DNA from: Psychrobacillus faecigallinarum
GTDB taxonomy: Bacteria > Bacillota > Bacilli > Bacillales_A > Planococcaceae
Direction of reading: 5' to 3'
Assembly (NCBI RefSeq): GCF_014836595.1
Contig: NZ_JACSQO010000003.1
Coordinates: forward strand, 282,905-346,904
DNA: 64,000 nt
Below are positions 17,433-26,118 of this stretch, piece after piece. Each line of letters begins with the position of its first letter. Within the stretch, counting starts at the first letter, position 1. The position numbers were made by a program, and so were the translations under genes. The notes under the pieces are model-generated. The model was given only the letters and a program-made list of their open reading frames with translations, was not told the origin of the DNA and did not search any database.

Positions 17433-18317
17433 TCACACCCTCTCAATTGTTCTACTACCAAATAATCCGTATGGTTTTAACATTAAGATGAGTAAAACCA
17501 CTATAAATGGAGCAACCTCCTTTAAACCTCCTCCAACGAGTGGATCTATGTATCCTCCCGCCAGATTTTGAAGAATACCAATTACAAAACCACCTACAAT
17601 TGCTCCAAGAACACTGTCCAATCCACCTAGAATTACAACTGGAAGGACGGTCAAACCAATAGCTGACATAGTGGGGCTTAGTCCATTGATATTTCCTAGT
17701 AATATTCCACCTACCGCCGCAACTACAGCAGCTATAGTCCAGGTCGCTGCATACACATATTTCACACTGATGCCCATAGACATAGCAGCCTGTCGGTCAT
17801 CCGCTACCGCTCGCATGGCGATTCCCATTTTAGAGAATTTGAACAGCAATAGGAATATCGTGAGTAGAATTATCACAATTGCGAAGGACCAAAGATAAAC
17901 GGGACTAATAATAATCCCAGAAATATTTATAGGCGTCGTCGGGAATATTTTAGGGAACATTCTTGTTTGATGACCCCAAATCATATGAACTGCTCCTCCC
18001 AACAAACTAGACAGTCCAATAGTCGCCATAATAACGGATACGACAGGCGCATTTTGTATTGGTCTAATAACTAATCGCTCCACGATTAGCCCTAGGAGTG
18101 CGCTGAATATAAGTGTTATCAGCAATGCAATGAAAAATGGAATACGGTAAGCAGTTATCAAAACTAAGCAAATATAGGGACCTATAATAACAAACTCTCC
18201 ATTTGCCAAATTTAGTGCACCACTTGCCCTATAAATCAACACGAATCCTAATGCTACAAGTCCATAGATACTTCCTACGACCACACCAGTGACAAGCATT
18301 TGAAGAAAAAATGTCAT
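17433..18317 (-). CDS. ABC transporter permease, LivH type
   Basis: A 294-residue permease with about eight helices and the family segments GSIYGLVALGFVLIYRASGALNLANGEF at the N-terminus and VVILGGLDSVLGAIVGG near the C-terminus, where the coupling helix contacts the ATPase. AGGAGGTG precedes the ATG. Overlaps the stop of the acyl-CoA synthetase by four bases, showing tight operon structure. Confidence 0.93.
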   Translation of the reverse strand: MTFFLQMLVTGVVVGSIYGLVALGFVLIYRASGALNLANGEFVIIGPYICLVLITAYRIPFFIALLITLIFSALLGLIVERLVIRPIQNAPVVSVIMATIGLSSLLGGAVHMIWGHQTRMFPKIFPTTPINISGIIISPVYLWSFAIVIILLTIFLLLFKFSKMGIAMRAVADDRQAAMSMGISVKYVYAATWTIAAVVAAVGGILLGNINGLSPTMSAIGLTVLPVVILGGLDSVLGAIVGGFVIGILQNLAGGYIDPLVGGGLKEVAPFIVVLLILMLKPYGLFGSRTIERV

Positions 18318-20191
18318 AAAGTCACCTCCTGCTCTCTATTTAGTTGAACCACTCGCAAAACCTCATTCTCACTCATCCCCATAGAGATGTTTTCTTTTTC
18401 TGTATACATACCATCTATTAGCATCTCATAACGATTTTCTATAAACTTCCTTCTAATTTTATAGGTTCGGGTGAGCTCTCCATCATCCACAGAAAACGGC
18501 TTGTGTAGAAGAGTAAATTTTTTTACCCTTGCAAAGGCAGGCAATTCATTCATTAGTAATGACACCTGTCGTTCAAGAAACTCTATTACTTGACTGTGTC
18601 TGGCCAACTCCGCATATTCTGTATAAGTTATTTTTTTCTTATCTGCCCATCTCCCCACGCTTATCCAATCCATATTTATAATGGCAGTAACATATGGCTT
18701 ATTTTGACCAAAGCAAACTGCCTCTAGAATGTAGGGATTTGACTTCAACTTACTTTCTATCAATCTTGGATATATAACCTCACCATTTTGGTTAACAATA
18801 ATATCCTCTATTCGATCTAATATATATAGATGGCCATCATCCTCAAGGTGACCGCAATCCCCTAAGGATATCCATCCGTCTAATCCCTGTTCATTTTCCC
18901 CATTTACGCTGCCGTTTGTAACAGCAGTATTTTTAATATAAACTGCTCCATCCTCGCCAATTTTAGCCATCGTATTTGGTAGAGCCTTCCCTGAACTCCC
19001 GGCTCTTACTTCTTTATCTCTTTGGACAAAGGCTATTCCAGCAACCTCAGTTCCCCCATAGGTTTGCTTAAGGTTTACTCCGATGCTGTGATAAAAGTAA
19101 AACGCTTCTGAATGTAATGCCGCTCCTGCAACATAGGCTCTTTTAACTCTTGCCAATCCTAAATGGTCTCGGATAGCACTAAAAATGACCATATCTCCTA
19201 ATATATACATAGCTTTATCAATGAATCGAAGAGATTCTTGGTTTAATTCTGCATAAGCTACCTTGTCACCGAATTTCTTAAAGTATCTAAAAATAGTCTT
19301 TTTAAATTTGCTAGATGCTTCCATTCTGTTAGTAAAGCTAGACATAATAGATTGATAGACTCTTGGCGGCGCTAATAATGTGTGTGGCCCTATCTCTCTT
19401 AAGTCTCCTAAAACTGTTTGGGGTCTTTCAGGGAAGTTAACTACTGTTCCTTCTATTAATGGAGTTACTATTCCTAATATCTGTTCATGAACCCATGCAA
19501 AAGGTAGGAAGGAAAAATAATCATCCTTCGTTTTCACTTTATCTATTGCTAACAGACCCACTGCTGCCTGTATAAGATTTGCATGAGTTAAAATAACTCC
19601 CTTAGGCGTTCCGGATGTAGCTGCACTATACGCAATGATTGCTGGATCATCTGCGAAAACCTCTGGAAGTGGTTCTAAAGAGAATTTTGCTCTTTCTCTC
19701 AACAATGCTATCCCATCCGTTAATAAATCCTCAAAATCTACCAACTTCGGATGCTTATAATTCCTCATCCCCTGTTTGTTATAAAAGATTATTTGCTCAA
19801 TTAACGGTATTTGCTCTTCAATTTCTAATAATTTATCTACTTGCTCATGATTTTCAACAACTACAATACGCGCTTGACAGTCATTTAAGTAGAATACAAG
19901 CTGTTCGGGTAAAGATTCTGGATAAATCCCTACTGCTACGCCACCTAAACTTTGAACTGCAAGCTGAGTATAAACCCACTCAGGCCTATTATCCCCAATA
20001 ATCGCAAGACTTTCTCCTTTATAAAAATCAAAATATTCAGATAAAACAATAGACAGTTGATTTACCTTTTTAACATATTCTCCCCAAGTTACCTCATTCC
20101 ATATTCCTAGATGCTTTTGTCTTAGAGCAATCTCTTGCTGATGGTTAGCAGACCTTTCCGCTAAAAGAGTGGGTAATGTTTTTCTATCCAT
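18314..20191 (-). CDS. AMP-forming long-chain acyl-CoA synthetase, inside the liv operon
   Basis: A 625-residue adenylate-forming enzyme. Motifs visible: P-loop-like YSAATSGTPKGVILTH, the A5 region QTYGGTEVAG, and A7/A8 WISLGDCGHLEDDGHLYILDR. It activates a carboxylic acid as acyl-AMP and transfers it to CoA. The frame opens at 20230, but AAAGGGG after the livG stop is spaced for the ATG at 20191. Its place between livG and livH implies that the transporter delivers its substrate. Sequence resembles long-chain (FadD/AMP-binding) ligases, but chain length or aromatic specificity cannot be read off. Confidence 0.9.
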   Translation of the reverse strand: MDRKTLPTLLAERSANHQQEIALRQKHLGIWNEVTWGEYVKKVNQLSIVLSEYFDFYKGESLAIIGDNRPEWVYTQLAVQSLGGVAVGIYPESLPEQLVFYLNDCQARIVVVENHEQVDKLLEIEEQIPLIEQIIFYNKQGMRNYKHPKLVDFEDLLTDGIALLRERAKFSLEPLPEVFADDPAIIAYSAATSGTPKGVILTHANLIQAAVGLLAIDKVKTKDDYFSFLPFAWVHEQILGIVTPLIEGTVVNFPERPQTVLGDLREIGPHTLLAPPRVYQSIMSSFTNRMEASSKFKKTIFRYFKKFGDKVAYAELNQESLRFIDKAMYILGDMVIFSAIRDHLGLARVKRAYVAGAALHSEAFYFYHSIGVNLKQTYGGTEVAGIAFVQRDKEVRAGSSGKALPNTMAKIGEDGAVYIKNTAVTNGSVNGENEQGLDGWISLGDCGHLEDDGHLYILDRIEDIIVNQNGEVIYPRLIESKLKSNPYILEAVCFGQNKPYVTAIINMDWISVGRWADKKKITYTEYAELARHSQVIEFLERQVSLLMNELPAFARVKKFTLLHKPFSVDDGELTRTYKIRRKFIENRYEMLIDGMYTEKENISMGMSENEVLRVVQLNREQEVTL

Positions 20192-20207
20192 TCCTAGTTT
20201 CCCCTTT

Positions 20208-20981
20208 CTAAATAACGGTTTCTTCTCCAATATAGGCCTTTATAACGTCTGGATTTTCTTGAATTTCTGCTGGAGTTCCAAAACCAATACGCCTACCAAA
20301 ATCTAACACAGCTATATGGTCAGATAAATTCATTACAACACCCAAATCATGCTCAATTAATACTACCGTTATATCCATAACCTCATGCATTTCCAAGATA
20401 AAGTGAGACATAATATCTTTTTCAGCATTATTCATCCCGGCCATTGGTTCATCCAATAATATCAAGTCAGGACTTAATGCCAGCGCTCTTCCTACCTCCA
20501 CTCTTTTTTGTAATCCATAAGGCAGCGTGCCGACTGGAATATGACGAATATCCTGTAACTCTAAAAATTCAATTACCTCTTCTACCTTCTTTCTATGCTC
20601 TATCTCTTCCCTTGCTGCTTTCCCAACGTATAACCCGCCACTTAGAGGACCTGAGTTCATCAATGAATGTCTTCCAAGCTTTAGATTATCAAGAACGGAC
20701 ATATGGGCAAATAATGCTATATTTTGAAATGCTCTAGCAATCCCTAGTGCAGTACGATTATAAGGCTTCATATTTATAATTTCCTGTCCATTATATAAAA
20801 TGGAGCCACTAGTCGGATGATAGAGACCACTGATACAATTCAACATACTAGTTTTCCCAGCTCCATTTGGCCCTATTAATGAAAAAATCTCCCCTCTGTT
20901 TATATGGTAGCTGACATCCTCTAGCGCCTTCACTCCACCAAATTGTAAAGAAACATTTTTTATCTCTAATATAGGATCCAC
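20208..20981 (-). CDS. ABC transporter ATP-binding protein, LivG type
   Basis: First gene of the operon. Walker A GPNGAGKTS, the LivG insertion between Walker A and signature (about residues 95-135), a signature region LPYGLQKRVEVGRAL, Walker B LILLDEPMAGMN and the switch His in VLIEHD are present. It starts with GTG after AAAGGAGGA. A TTGACA promoter overlapping an inverted repeat lies about 50 bases upstream. Confidence 0.93.
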   Translation of the reverse strand: MDPILEIKNVSLQFGGVKALEDVSYHINRGEIFSLIGPNGAGKTSMLNCISGLYHPTSGSILYNGQEIINMKPYNRTALGIARAFQNIALFAHMSVLDNLKLGRHSLMNSGPLSGGLYVGKAAREEIEHRKKVEEVIEFLELQDIRHIPVGTLPYGLQKRVEVGRALALSPDLILLDEPMAGMNNAEKDIMSHFILEMHEVMDITVVLIEHDLGVVMNLSDHIAVLDFGRRIGFGTPAEIQENPDVIKAYIGEETVI

Positions 20982-21024
20982 TAGGACTCCTCCTTTTATG
21001 TAAGGGTTTACAGTTAAGCTTTTT

Positions 21025-21058
21025 TTGAATATTACTGTACATTCAATAGCTTTGTCAA
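21025..21058 (-). promoter_or_regulatory. liv operon promoter overlapping an inverted repeat
   Basis: Minus strand: TTGACA (21058-21053), 17-base spacer, GTAATA (21035-21030). An inverted repeat TTGAAT-N10-ATTCAA (21046-21025) covers the -10 box. The TGAAT/ATTCA half-sites resemble those of Bacillus FadR (TGAATGA...TCATTCA), but the spacing is two bases longer, so the regulator is not settled. Confidence 0.55.
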
Positions 21059-21156
21059 TGAAATTAATGCGACTTATTTCCTAATATTTTGTCGTTATAT
21101 GTTTGAAACTGTTGAATTAAAATGAGTGGTGGTAAATATCTTTTATTCATCAAAAT

Positions 21157-21191
21157 AAAAACCCCCTATGTCTAGTCCCATAGGAGGTTTT
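21157..21191. terminator. terminator of nupC
   Basis: AAAACCCCCTATG / CATAGGAGGTTTT, one mismatch, with flanking A and T runs. Confidence 0.85.
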
Positions 21192-21225
21192 GTAAAATCA
21201 TTATTCGACAAATAATTTTTCTATT

Positions 21226-22437
21226 TTATAAAAACATTCCCGCTATTGCTGCACTCAATAATGACGCTAACGCTCCAGCGATAACCGCCTTAAATCCTAG
21301 GCGTGCAATATCCTCTCGTCGGTTTGGAGCCAATGAACCTAATCCACCTAACAATATTGCCATAGAGCTCAAATTTGCAAAGCCGCAAAGAGCAAAGCTT
21401 ACAACAAGATTTGTTTTTTGGGAAAGTCCCGCCATCTCATCAGTAAATGACTTATAGGCAACAAACTCATTCAAAACTAGCTTTTGACCTATAAAGGACC
21501 CGGCTTCCACTGCCTCCGACCACGGGACGCCTATTGCAAAAGCTAGTGGAGAAAAGATAAAGCCTAAAATACCTTCTATAGTAACTCCCTTATAGCCGAA
21601 TAGCCCAGTAATTCCTCCAATAAGGCCGTTTAAAAGAGCAATCAAAGCAATAAATGCTAATAACATTGCCCCCACATTCACTGCCAGTTTCATCCCATCT
21701 GCTGCTCCACTTGCAGCAGCATCAATAACATTTACTTTTGAATCATCCTTTTCCAGCTTAAAATTTGAATCATCTACTGTTTCAGTTTCAGGAAAGATTA
21801 ATTTTGCCATTATCAGTCCCGCTGGTGCAGCCATGAAGCTCGCAGCAAGTAAGTATTCGAGTGGTACGCCTAATAATGAATATCCTACTAAAACAGATCC
21901 CGATACTGATGCAAGTCCTCCAGTCATAACAGCAAAAAGCTCTGATTTGGTCATATTTGCAATAAAGGGTCGAACAACTAAAGGAGCCTCTGTTTGTCCA
22001 ACAAAGATATTAGCAGCAGCCGATACTGATTCAGCTCTACTAGTTCCTAAAAGCTTTGAAAGTCCTCCTCCAATAATTTTAATGAAAAATTGCATGATGC
22101 CCAAATAATATAAAACAGAAATCAAAGCTGAGAAGAAAATAATAATTGTCAAAACCTGTATAACAAAGATGCTACCAAACTGATCAACATCAGATAACGA
22201 ACCAAATAAGAAGGAGATACCCTCGCTAGCATACCCAGTTAAATTTTGTACCCCTTCTGAAAGCATAAGCAATGCTTTCCGCCCTAAATCCCACTTTAAT
22301 ACGATAAATGCAAATACAAGCTGTATGGCTAAGCCAATTAATATAGTCCTTAAATTTATTGACCTTTTGGCATTGGAGAGAAGAAATGCTATCGCTAAAA
22401 CAACAAGAATACCAGCCATTCCCCAAAGTATATTCAT
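21226..22437 (-). CDS. nupC: concentrative nucleoside transporter
   Basis: A 403-residue CNT-family symporter, normal length for Bacillus NupC. Conserved segments include GQTEAPLVVRPFIANMTKSELFAVMTGG (nucleoside and cation site) and the C-terminal FALCGFANLSSMAILLGGLG. It imports nucleosides with protons or sodium. A TTG at 22443 is in frame, but AAGGTG is better spaced to the ATG at 22437. Monocistronic. I looked for a purine-riboswitch signature in the leader and saw none. Confidence 0.93.
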   Translation of the reverse strand: MNILWGMAGILVVLAIAFLLSNAKRSINLRTILIGLAIQLVFAFIVLKWDLGRKALLMLSEGVQNLTGYASEGISFLFGSLSDVDQFGSIFVIQVLTIIIFFSALISVLYYLGIMQFFIKIIGGGLSKLLGTSRAESVSAAANIFVGQTEAPLVVRPFIANMTKSELFAVMTGGLASVSGSVLVGYSLLGVPLEYLLAASFMAAPAGLIMAKLIFPETETVDDSNFKLEKDDSKVNVIDAAASGAADGMKLAVNVGAMLLAFIALIALLNGLIGGITGLFGYKGVTIEGILGFIFSPLAFAIGVPWSEAVEAGSFIGQKLVLNEFVAYKSFTDEMAGLSQKTNLVVSFALCGFANLSSMAILLGGLGSLAPNRREDIARLGFKAVIAGALASLLSAAIAGMFL

Positions 22438-22561
22438 ATGCAAAACACCTTCTTTTTTAGTGTGTAAATAGTTTTACTCAATTTAGACATATTCTAGCTA
22501 TTCCCTATTATCTTCGAAAAAAACGGTAAATCATTTTATAATAATTTATATTGACACACAT

Positions 22562-22596
22562 AAAAAAAAATCGAAATCTTAGAAATAAGATTTCGA
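22562..22596 (-). terminator. second, downstream hairpin with T-run between ykuI and nupC
   Basis: TCGAAATCTTA / TAAGATTTCGA, 11 bp perfect with a four-base loop, followed on the minus strand by nine T. It is either a back-up terminator for ykuI or belongs to a short RNA. A likely nupC promoter lies downstream of it. Confidence 0.75.
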
Positions 22597-22653
22597 CGGA
22601 GTTAATATTAAATTGTCTTAAAGTTTAGAAATACTGACGATGTAAAACTTTTC

Positions 22654-22693
22654 AAAAAAGCCTGCTTTCTTTTTAAGAAAGCAGGCTTTTTTT
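22654..22693 (-). terminator. terminator of the ykuI-like gene
   Basis: A perfect stem of about 18 bp (AAAAAAGCCTGCTTTCTT with its complement) and a three-base loop, directly after the stop codon. Confidence 0.92.
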
Positions 22694-23897
22694 ATCTGAA
22701 TATATTTTTTTTAAATAAATAGTCATAGGAAATATCAATAAAAATATACTCGCTGTTATTGATTGGAACTGAGAAAGTTCTCGTCATTTCTCCTGTTTCA
22801 ATATCACTATAAACATCCGAGAACACTCCACTCTGATCATTTCTCATTTTAATGATGGTTTTCAAAAAGTATGGTCGCCAGCTCCAATTTTTGTTAATTG
22901 CTTCTTCTTGAATTCGCCATTGGGAATCAATTCGAACAATATTCGGTGATGTCTGGAAGCCCTCCTCATCACAAATATAAAGACGGAATGAGTATTCACC
23001 CAATTCTTCCGCCAATTGCAATAATTGATTTACATCCTCACTAGATGATTTAATCGCTTGGACCTTTTTCTCTAGTTTGTTTTGTAATTCCTTCAATGCA
23101 TTAAAATTCTCTTCCAATATCCGTTTTTCAGTAGCAATAAATTGGCGACATCTATCCTTAAAGCTTTTCTTTAATTGATTACGAGGAATTAGTCCTGTAC
23201 TTGCTTCAGCCAAATATTTCCCCTGATAGTATCTGCCACTATTCTTCCAAGCAAATTGAAGTTGATGGACAGTATCGATACCTTCGAACAACATATTTGC
23301 TCCAATTTTACGCGCCAATGAACTAAGTGATGTAAAGAGGTCATTTTGTACTCCCCATGATTCATAGCTTAGCTGTTCAATATTTACTTTAAGTATATTA
23401 GGTGCAAGCATTTGAATATAGTCTAAATGACTCTCAGAGCCTAGCTGGTTAATGGCTATTTTTATTCCATAAGTTTTGAAATAGCGCACTACATTATTTA
23501 ATTGATGAAAATCACCTTTAAAATCATGTTCAGATATCACTAAAACCACTCGAGAAAGTTCTTCCTCAGGAATATAGTGCTTGATAATTTCAAAGAAGCT
23601 TTCTCCGTAATCTAGCACAAGCAAATTAGCATTACATGGCAGATAAATATCAAAGTTCTTTGGCTGATTAACAAGCTCTCCCAAAGCAATATGGAGGATT
23701 TTATGCTCCACATCATTTCTATATTCTTCGGGAACCTCCTCATCGTAAGCGAAACTATTTAGGTCGAGGAGCTTGTCATCGTATTTTAGTTTGCCAGAAA
23801 CCTCGTATGCAACAACGACATGCTCGTCTGCGCTAAAGATAGGTTGAAAATAAACCTTTACATTATCTAAGTTAGTTAGAACATCGATTGCATCCAT
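22692..23897 (-). CDS. ykuI: YkuI-like protein with degenerate EAL domain and C-terminal PAS-like sensor
   Basis: Aligns along its 401 residues with Bacillus YkuI, which couples an EAL domain (about 1-245) to a PAS-like domain (about 285-400, ending FSVPINNSEYIFIDISYDYL). In YkuI the EAL fold binds c-di-GMP. Here the first Glu (AYEVSG) and the ISEHD Glu remain, but two acidic metal ligands are replaced: the usual DDFG/DNIG region reads INQLG, and the KxD motif reads KVN. It is therefore likely a c-di-GMP binder or pseudo-enzyme rather than a phosphodiesterase. Orthology is strong; loss of catalysis is inferred from residues. Confidence 0.88.
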   Translation of the reverse strand: MDAIDVLTNLDNVKVYFQPIFSADEHVVVAYEVSGKLKYDDKLLDLNSFAYDEEVPEEYRNDVEHKILHIALGELVNQPKNFDIYLPCNANLLVLDYGESFFEIIKHYIPEEELSRVVLVISEHDFKGDFHQLNNVVRYFKTYGIKIAINQLGSESHLDYIQMLAPNILKVNIEQLSYESWGVQNDLFTSLSSLARKIGANMLFEGIDTVHQLQFAWKNSGRYYQGKYLAEASTGLIPRNQLKKSFKDRCRQFIATEKRILEENFNALKELQNKLEKKVQAIKSSSEDVNQLLQLAEELGEYSFRLYICDEEGFQTSPNIVRIDSQWRIQEEAINKNWSWRPYFLKTIIKMRNDQSGVFSDVYSDIETGEMTRTFSVPINNSEYIFIDISYDYLFKKNIFR

Positions 23898-23994
23898 CCT
23901 GAACCCCCCTTATCTCCATAAATACATGATAAGTCGTAAAAAGGTATTATGCAAATGGACTTTTCGTATTTTTATACAAAAAAAAATATAATTA

Positions 23995-24642
23995 TTAAAA
24001 CTGAAACTTAACTGTAACATTTGCTTTAATCGTGATAACGCCCTGTTCAATAGGAGTTGCTCCGACAGCAGAATCCAGTGACATCATTCTATACGGCACT
24101 ATAGGGCTTCCTTCGTTGTTTTCCACTATTTCTATTACTTGAGGAGCAACAGAAAGCCTCATCGTCTCTGCTATCGTCTTAGCCTTTGACTGTGCATAAA
24201 GTAATGCCTTGCTAAGTGCCATTTGATAGTATGTTTCTTCGTTATCTAATCGAAATTCTATAGAAGAAATTCGATTAGCTCCATTACTGACTGCTGTATC
24301 AATTACTTTTCCAACTAGGCCTACATCAGGTATTTTCACTGAGATGGCATTAGTCACCTCATATCCTCTGAAAACCTGTTTCCCATCTACAAAATCGTAA
24401 CGAGGGAAAATATTATATACAGCGGTTTGAATATTCTCTCTCGGAATTTCTAACTCCAGTATAGATTGAATAACCTGATTCATGATTGCTGCATTTCTTT
24501 GTTGAGCTTCCTCTACTTCGTTGCCTTCCGTACTAACTTCTACCTGCAGGTAAGCATGATTCGGCGGAACCTTTACCGTTCCCTCCCCATTAACGGAAAT
24601 AGTTCTAATTAGAGGACAAGGCTGTAAAGCATTTGTATACAT
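23995..24642 (-). CDS. SIMPL (DUF541) domain protein
   Basis: A 215-residue protein of the SIMPL/DUF541 family, related to E. coli YggE and BP26. The characteristic opening ISVNGEGTVKVPPNHAYLQV and the central KALLYAQSKAKTIAETM helix are present. The frame could begin at 24687, but AAGGGGA is correctly placed before the ATG at 24642. No export signal is visible in the shorter form, unlike YggE, so a cytoplasmic or non-classical location is implied. The function is poorly defined; YggE is linked to oxidative stress. Confidence 0.85.
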   Translation of the reverse strand: MYTNALQPCPLIRTISVNGEGTVKVPPNHAYLQVEVSTEGNEVEEAQQRNAAIMNQVIQSILELEIPRENIQTAVYNIFPRYDFVDGKQVFRGYEVTNAISVKIPDVGLVGKVIDTAVSNGANRISSIEFRLDNEETYYQMALSKALLYAQSKAKTIAETMRLSVAPQVIEIVENNEGSPIVPYRMMSLDSAVGATPIEQGVITIKANVTVKFQF

Positions 24643-24762
24643 AAGATCCCCTTCCATATTGCATATACAATAGCATATGCTCCTCATCCAAAAAACTTGT
24701 TTAAAATAATAATTTCACAAGCGGAGAATATTGGACTCTTGTTACATTTCTTTCTTGCAGTA

Positions 24763-25470
24763 TCAATGTTTCTTTAGAAATGCCTCCACTACTTTTGTAT
24801 AAATAACCGGTTGATCCTCATGCACTAAATGTCCTGCAAAAGGAATTATGGCCACATGTATATGCTTGTTTTCTTTCGGATAAATTGTTGCTCCCACGGT
24901 TTCATGAGCATTGTTTTCCCCTACTATGTAAAGTACAGGGAAATGGAATCGATACATTGATAACATATCCTCAAAAGGATACCAATCCTCTTTTTTCCCT
25001 AAGTAGATGAACCGCCTCCAATCAGATAAATGTAGTTGATTGAAATAATGGACGAACTCATCGTTTAGCAAAACCTTTTCCTGAGTCCTTACGTCCTGCA
25101 TATGTAAATCAAGCCAGTTATTTGGTTTAACAGGCATAATGCCCGAAACAGTAAGTGTATGAACGCTATCTGGAAATAGCCTTGCAAATTGTACAGCCAC
25201 AATAGCTCCAAGTGAACATCCAACCAAATGAACCTTAGCTAATCCATAATGCTCGATGGTTTCTAATAAATCATGTGCAGAATCTATAAAGAAGTCTTCA
25301 ATTTCATCTGAAGCCGACTGACCGTGCCCTCTTAAATCTGGAGAGAACACCCGATAGCTTTTGCAGAAAAACTCCCTTTGATATTCAAAATCAGTATCCC
25401 CTGTCTGTAGTCCAGTATGTAAAAAAATAAGCGGCTCTCCACTTCCCTGAATATGTGTATGTAAAATCAT
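24763..25470 (-). CDS. alpha/beta-fold hydrolase
   Basis: A 235-residue serine hydrolase. The oxyanion HTGLQTGDTDFE region, nucleophile elbow GCSLGA (near residue 86), acid in the YIVGENNAHE strand and catalytic His in FAGHLVHEDQP are visible. No signal peptide. Substrate unknown; similar proteins include esterases and lactonases. Monocistronic, preceded by GGAGAGGGG. Confidence 0.87.
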   Translation of the reverse strand: MILHTHIQGSGEPLIFLHTGLQTGDTDFEYQREFFCKSYRVFSPDLRGHGQSASDEIEDFFIDSAHDLLETIEHYGLAKVHLVGCSLGAIVAVQFARLFPDSVHTLTVSGIMPVKPNNWLDLHMQDVRTQEKVLLNDEFVHYFNQLHLSDWRRFIYLGKKEDWYPFEDMLSMYRFHFPVLYIVGENNAHETVGATIYPKENKHIHVAIIPFAGHLVHEDQPVIYTKVVEAFLKKH

Positions 25471-25657
25471 TTAGTAGCCCCTCTCCAATCAATTGCTCAT
25501 GTTTAGTTAAAGATGGATACATCCGAATAACCCTTACAAAATATGGTATATATAAAATTATACATAAATAGAAAAGTTAAATATATATATAAATTAAAAA
25601 TATTTAGTTAATTTAAAGTGTGCTCCTATTTTTTCCTTCAATATTTCCAACTCGTAT

Positions 25658-25683
25658 GTTTATATTAAATAGTTTTCGGGAAA
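25658..25683 (+). promoter_or_regulatory. probable SigB (general stress) promoter
   Basis: GTTTAT (25658-25663), a 14-base spacer and GGGAAA (25678-25683) fit the GTTTaa/GGGwAt pattern of SigB promoters, 24 bases before the start codon of a YdaT-like gene. Confidence 0.6.
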
Positions 25684-25706
25684 TTTTAAGCAAGGAGGCG
25701 ATAGGG

Positions 25707-26072
25707 ATGCCGTGGAGTAAAAATGATTATCCAGATTCAATGAAAAATCTTGAGCCAGACGTTCGAGAGAAGGCTATTGAAATAGCCAATGCATTATTAA
25801 GAGATGACACGGATGAAGGAAGAGCAATTGCTATTGCAACTGCTCAGGCTAGGAAGGCAGTGAACGGAGATGATAGCGGCCGACCAAGATATGAAGTAAA
25901 AGCCCGAGAGGATGACTGGGTACTACTAAAGGATGGTGGAGAACGCGCTATTTTCTCAGAGGATACCAAGGAAGCCTTGCTTGAAAAGGCAAAGCCTTAC
26001 GTCAATGATCATAATGGAATTCTCGCTATTTATCAGGAAGATGGGGACTTAGATAGTACGTTGTATGAATAG
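25707..26072 (+). CDS. YdaT-like stress protein (ChaB-like N-terminus, DUF2188 C-terminus)
   Basis: A 121-residue protein. The N-terminal part, beginning MPWSKNDYPDSMKNL, is ChaB-like: a helical region with EGRAIAIATAQARKA. The C-terminal part (YEVKAREDDWVLLKDGGERA) is a DUF2188 domain. It matches Bacillus YdaT in layout. The frame stays open upstream to 25620, but AAGGAGG before the ATG at 25707 decides the start. A SigB-type promoter sits immediately upstream, consistent with a general-stress role. Biochemical function is unknown. Confidence 0.85.
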   Translation: MPWSKNDYPDSMKNLEPDVREKAIEIANALLRDDTDEGRAIAIATAQARKAVNGDDSGRPRYEVKAREDDWVLLKDGGERAIFSEDTKEALLEKAKPYVNDHNGILAIYQEDGDLDSTLYE

Positions 26073-26082
26073 TAATAGCTAT

Positions 26083-26116
26083 AAAAAGAACTTCAGACAA
26101 ATGAGGTTCTTTTTTT
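26083..26116. terminator. bidirectional terminator
   Basis: AAAAGAACTTCA / TGAGGTTCTTTT with flanking A and T tracts, between convergent ydaT-like and ferrochelatase genes. Confidence 0.8.
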
Positions 26117-26118
26117 GT

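Noticed and set aside
22444..22560. Possible purine riboswitch in the nupC leader
   Set aside because: No conserved purine-aptamer core found; only an AT-rich promoter region.
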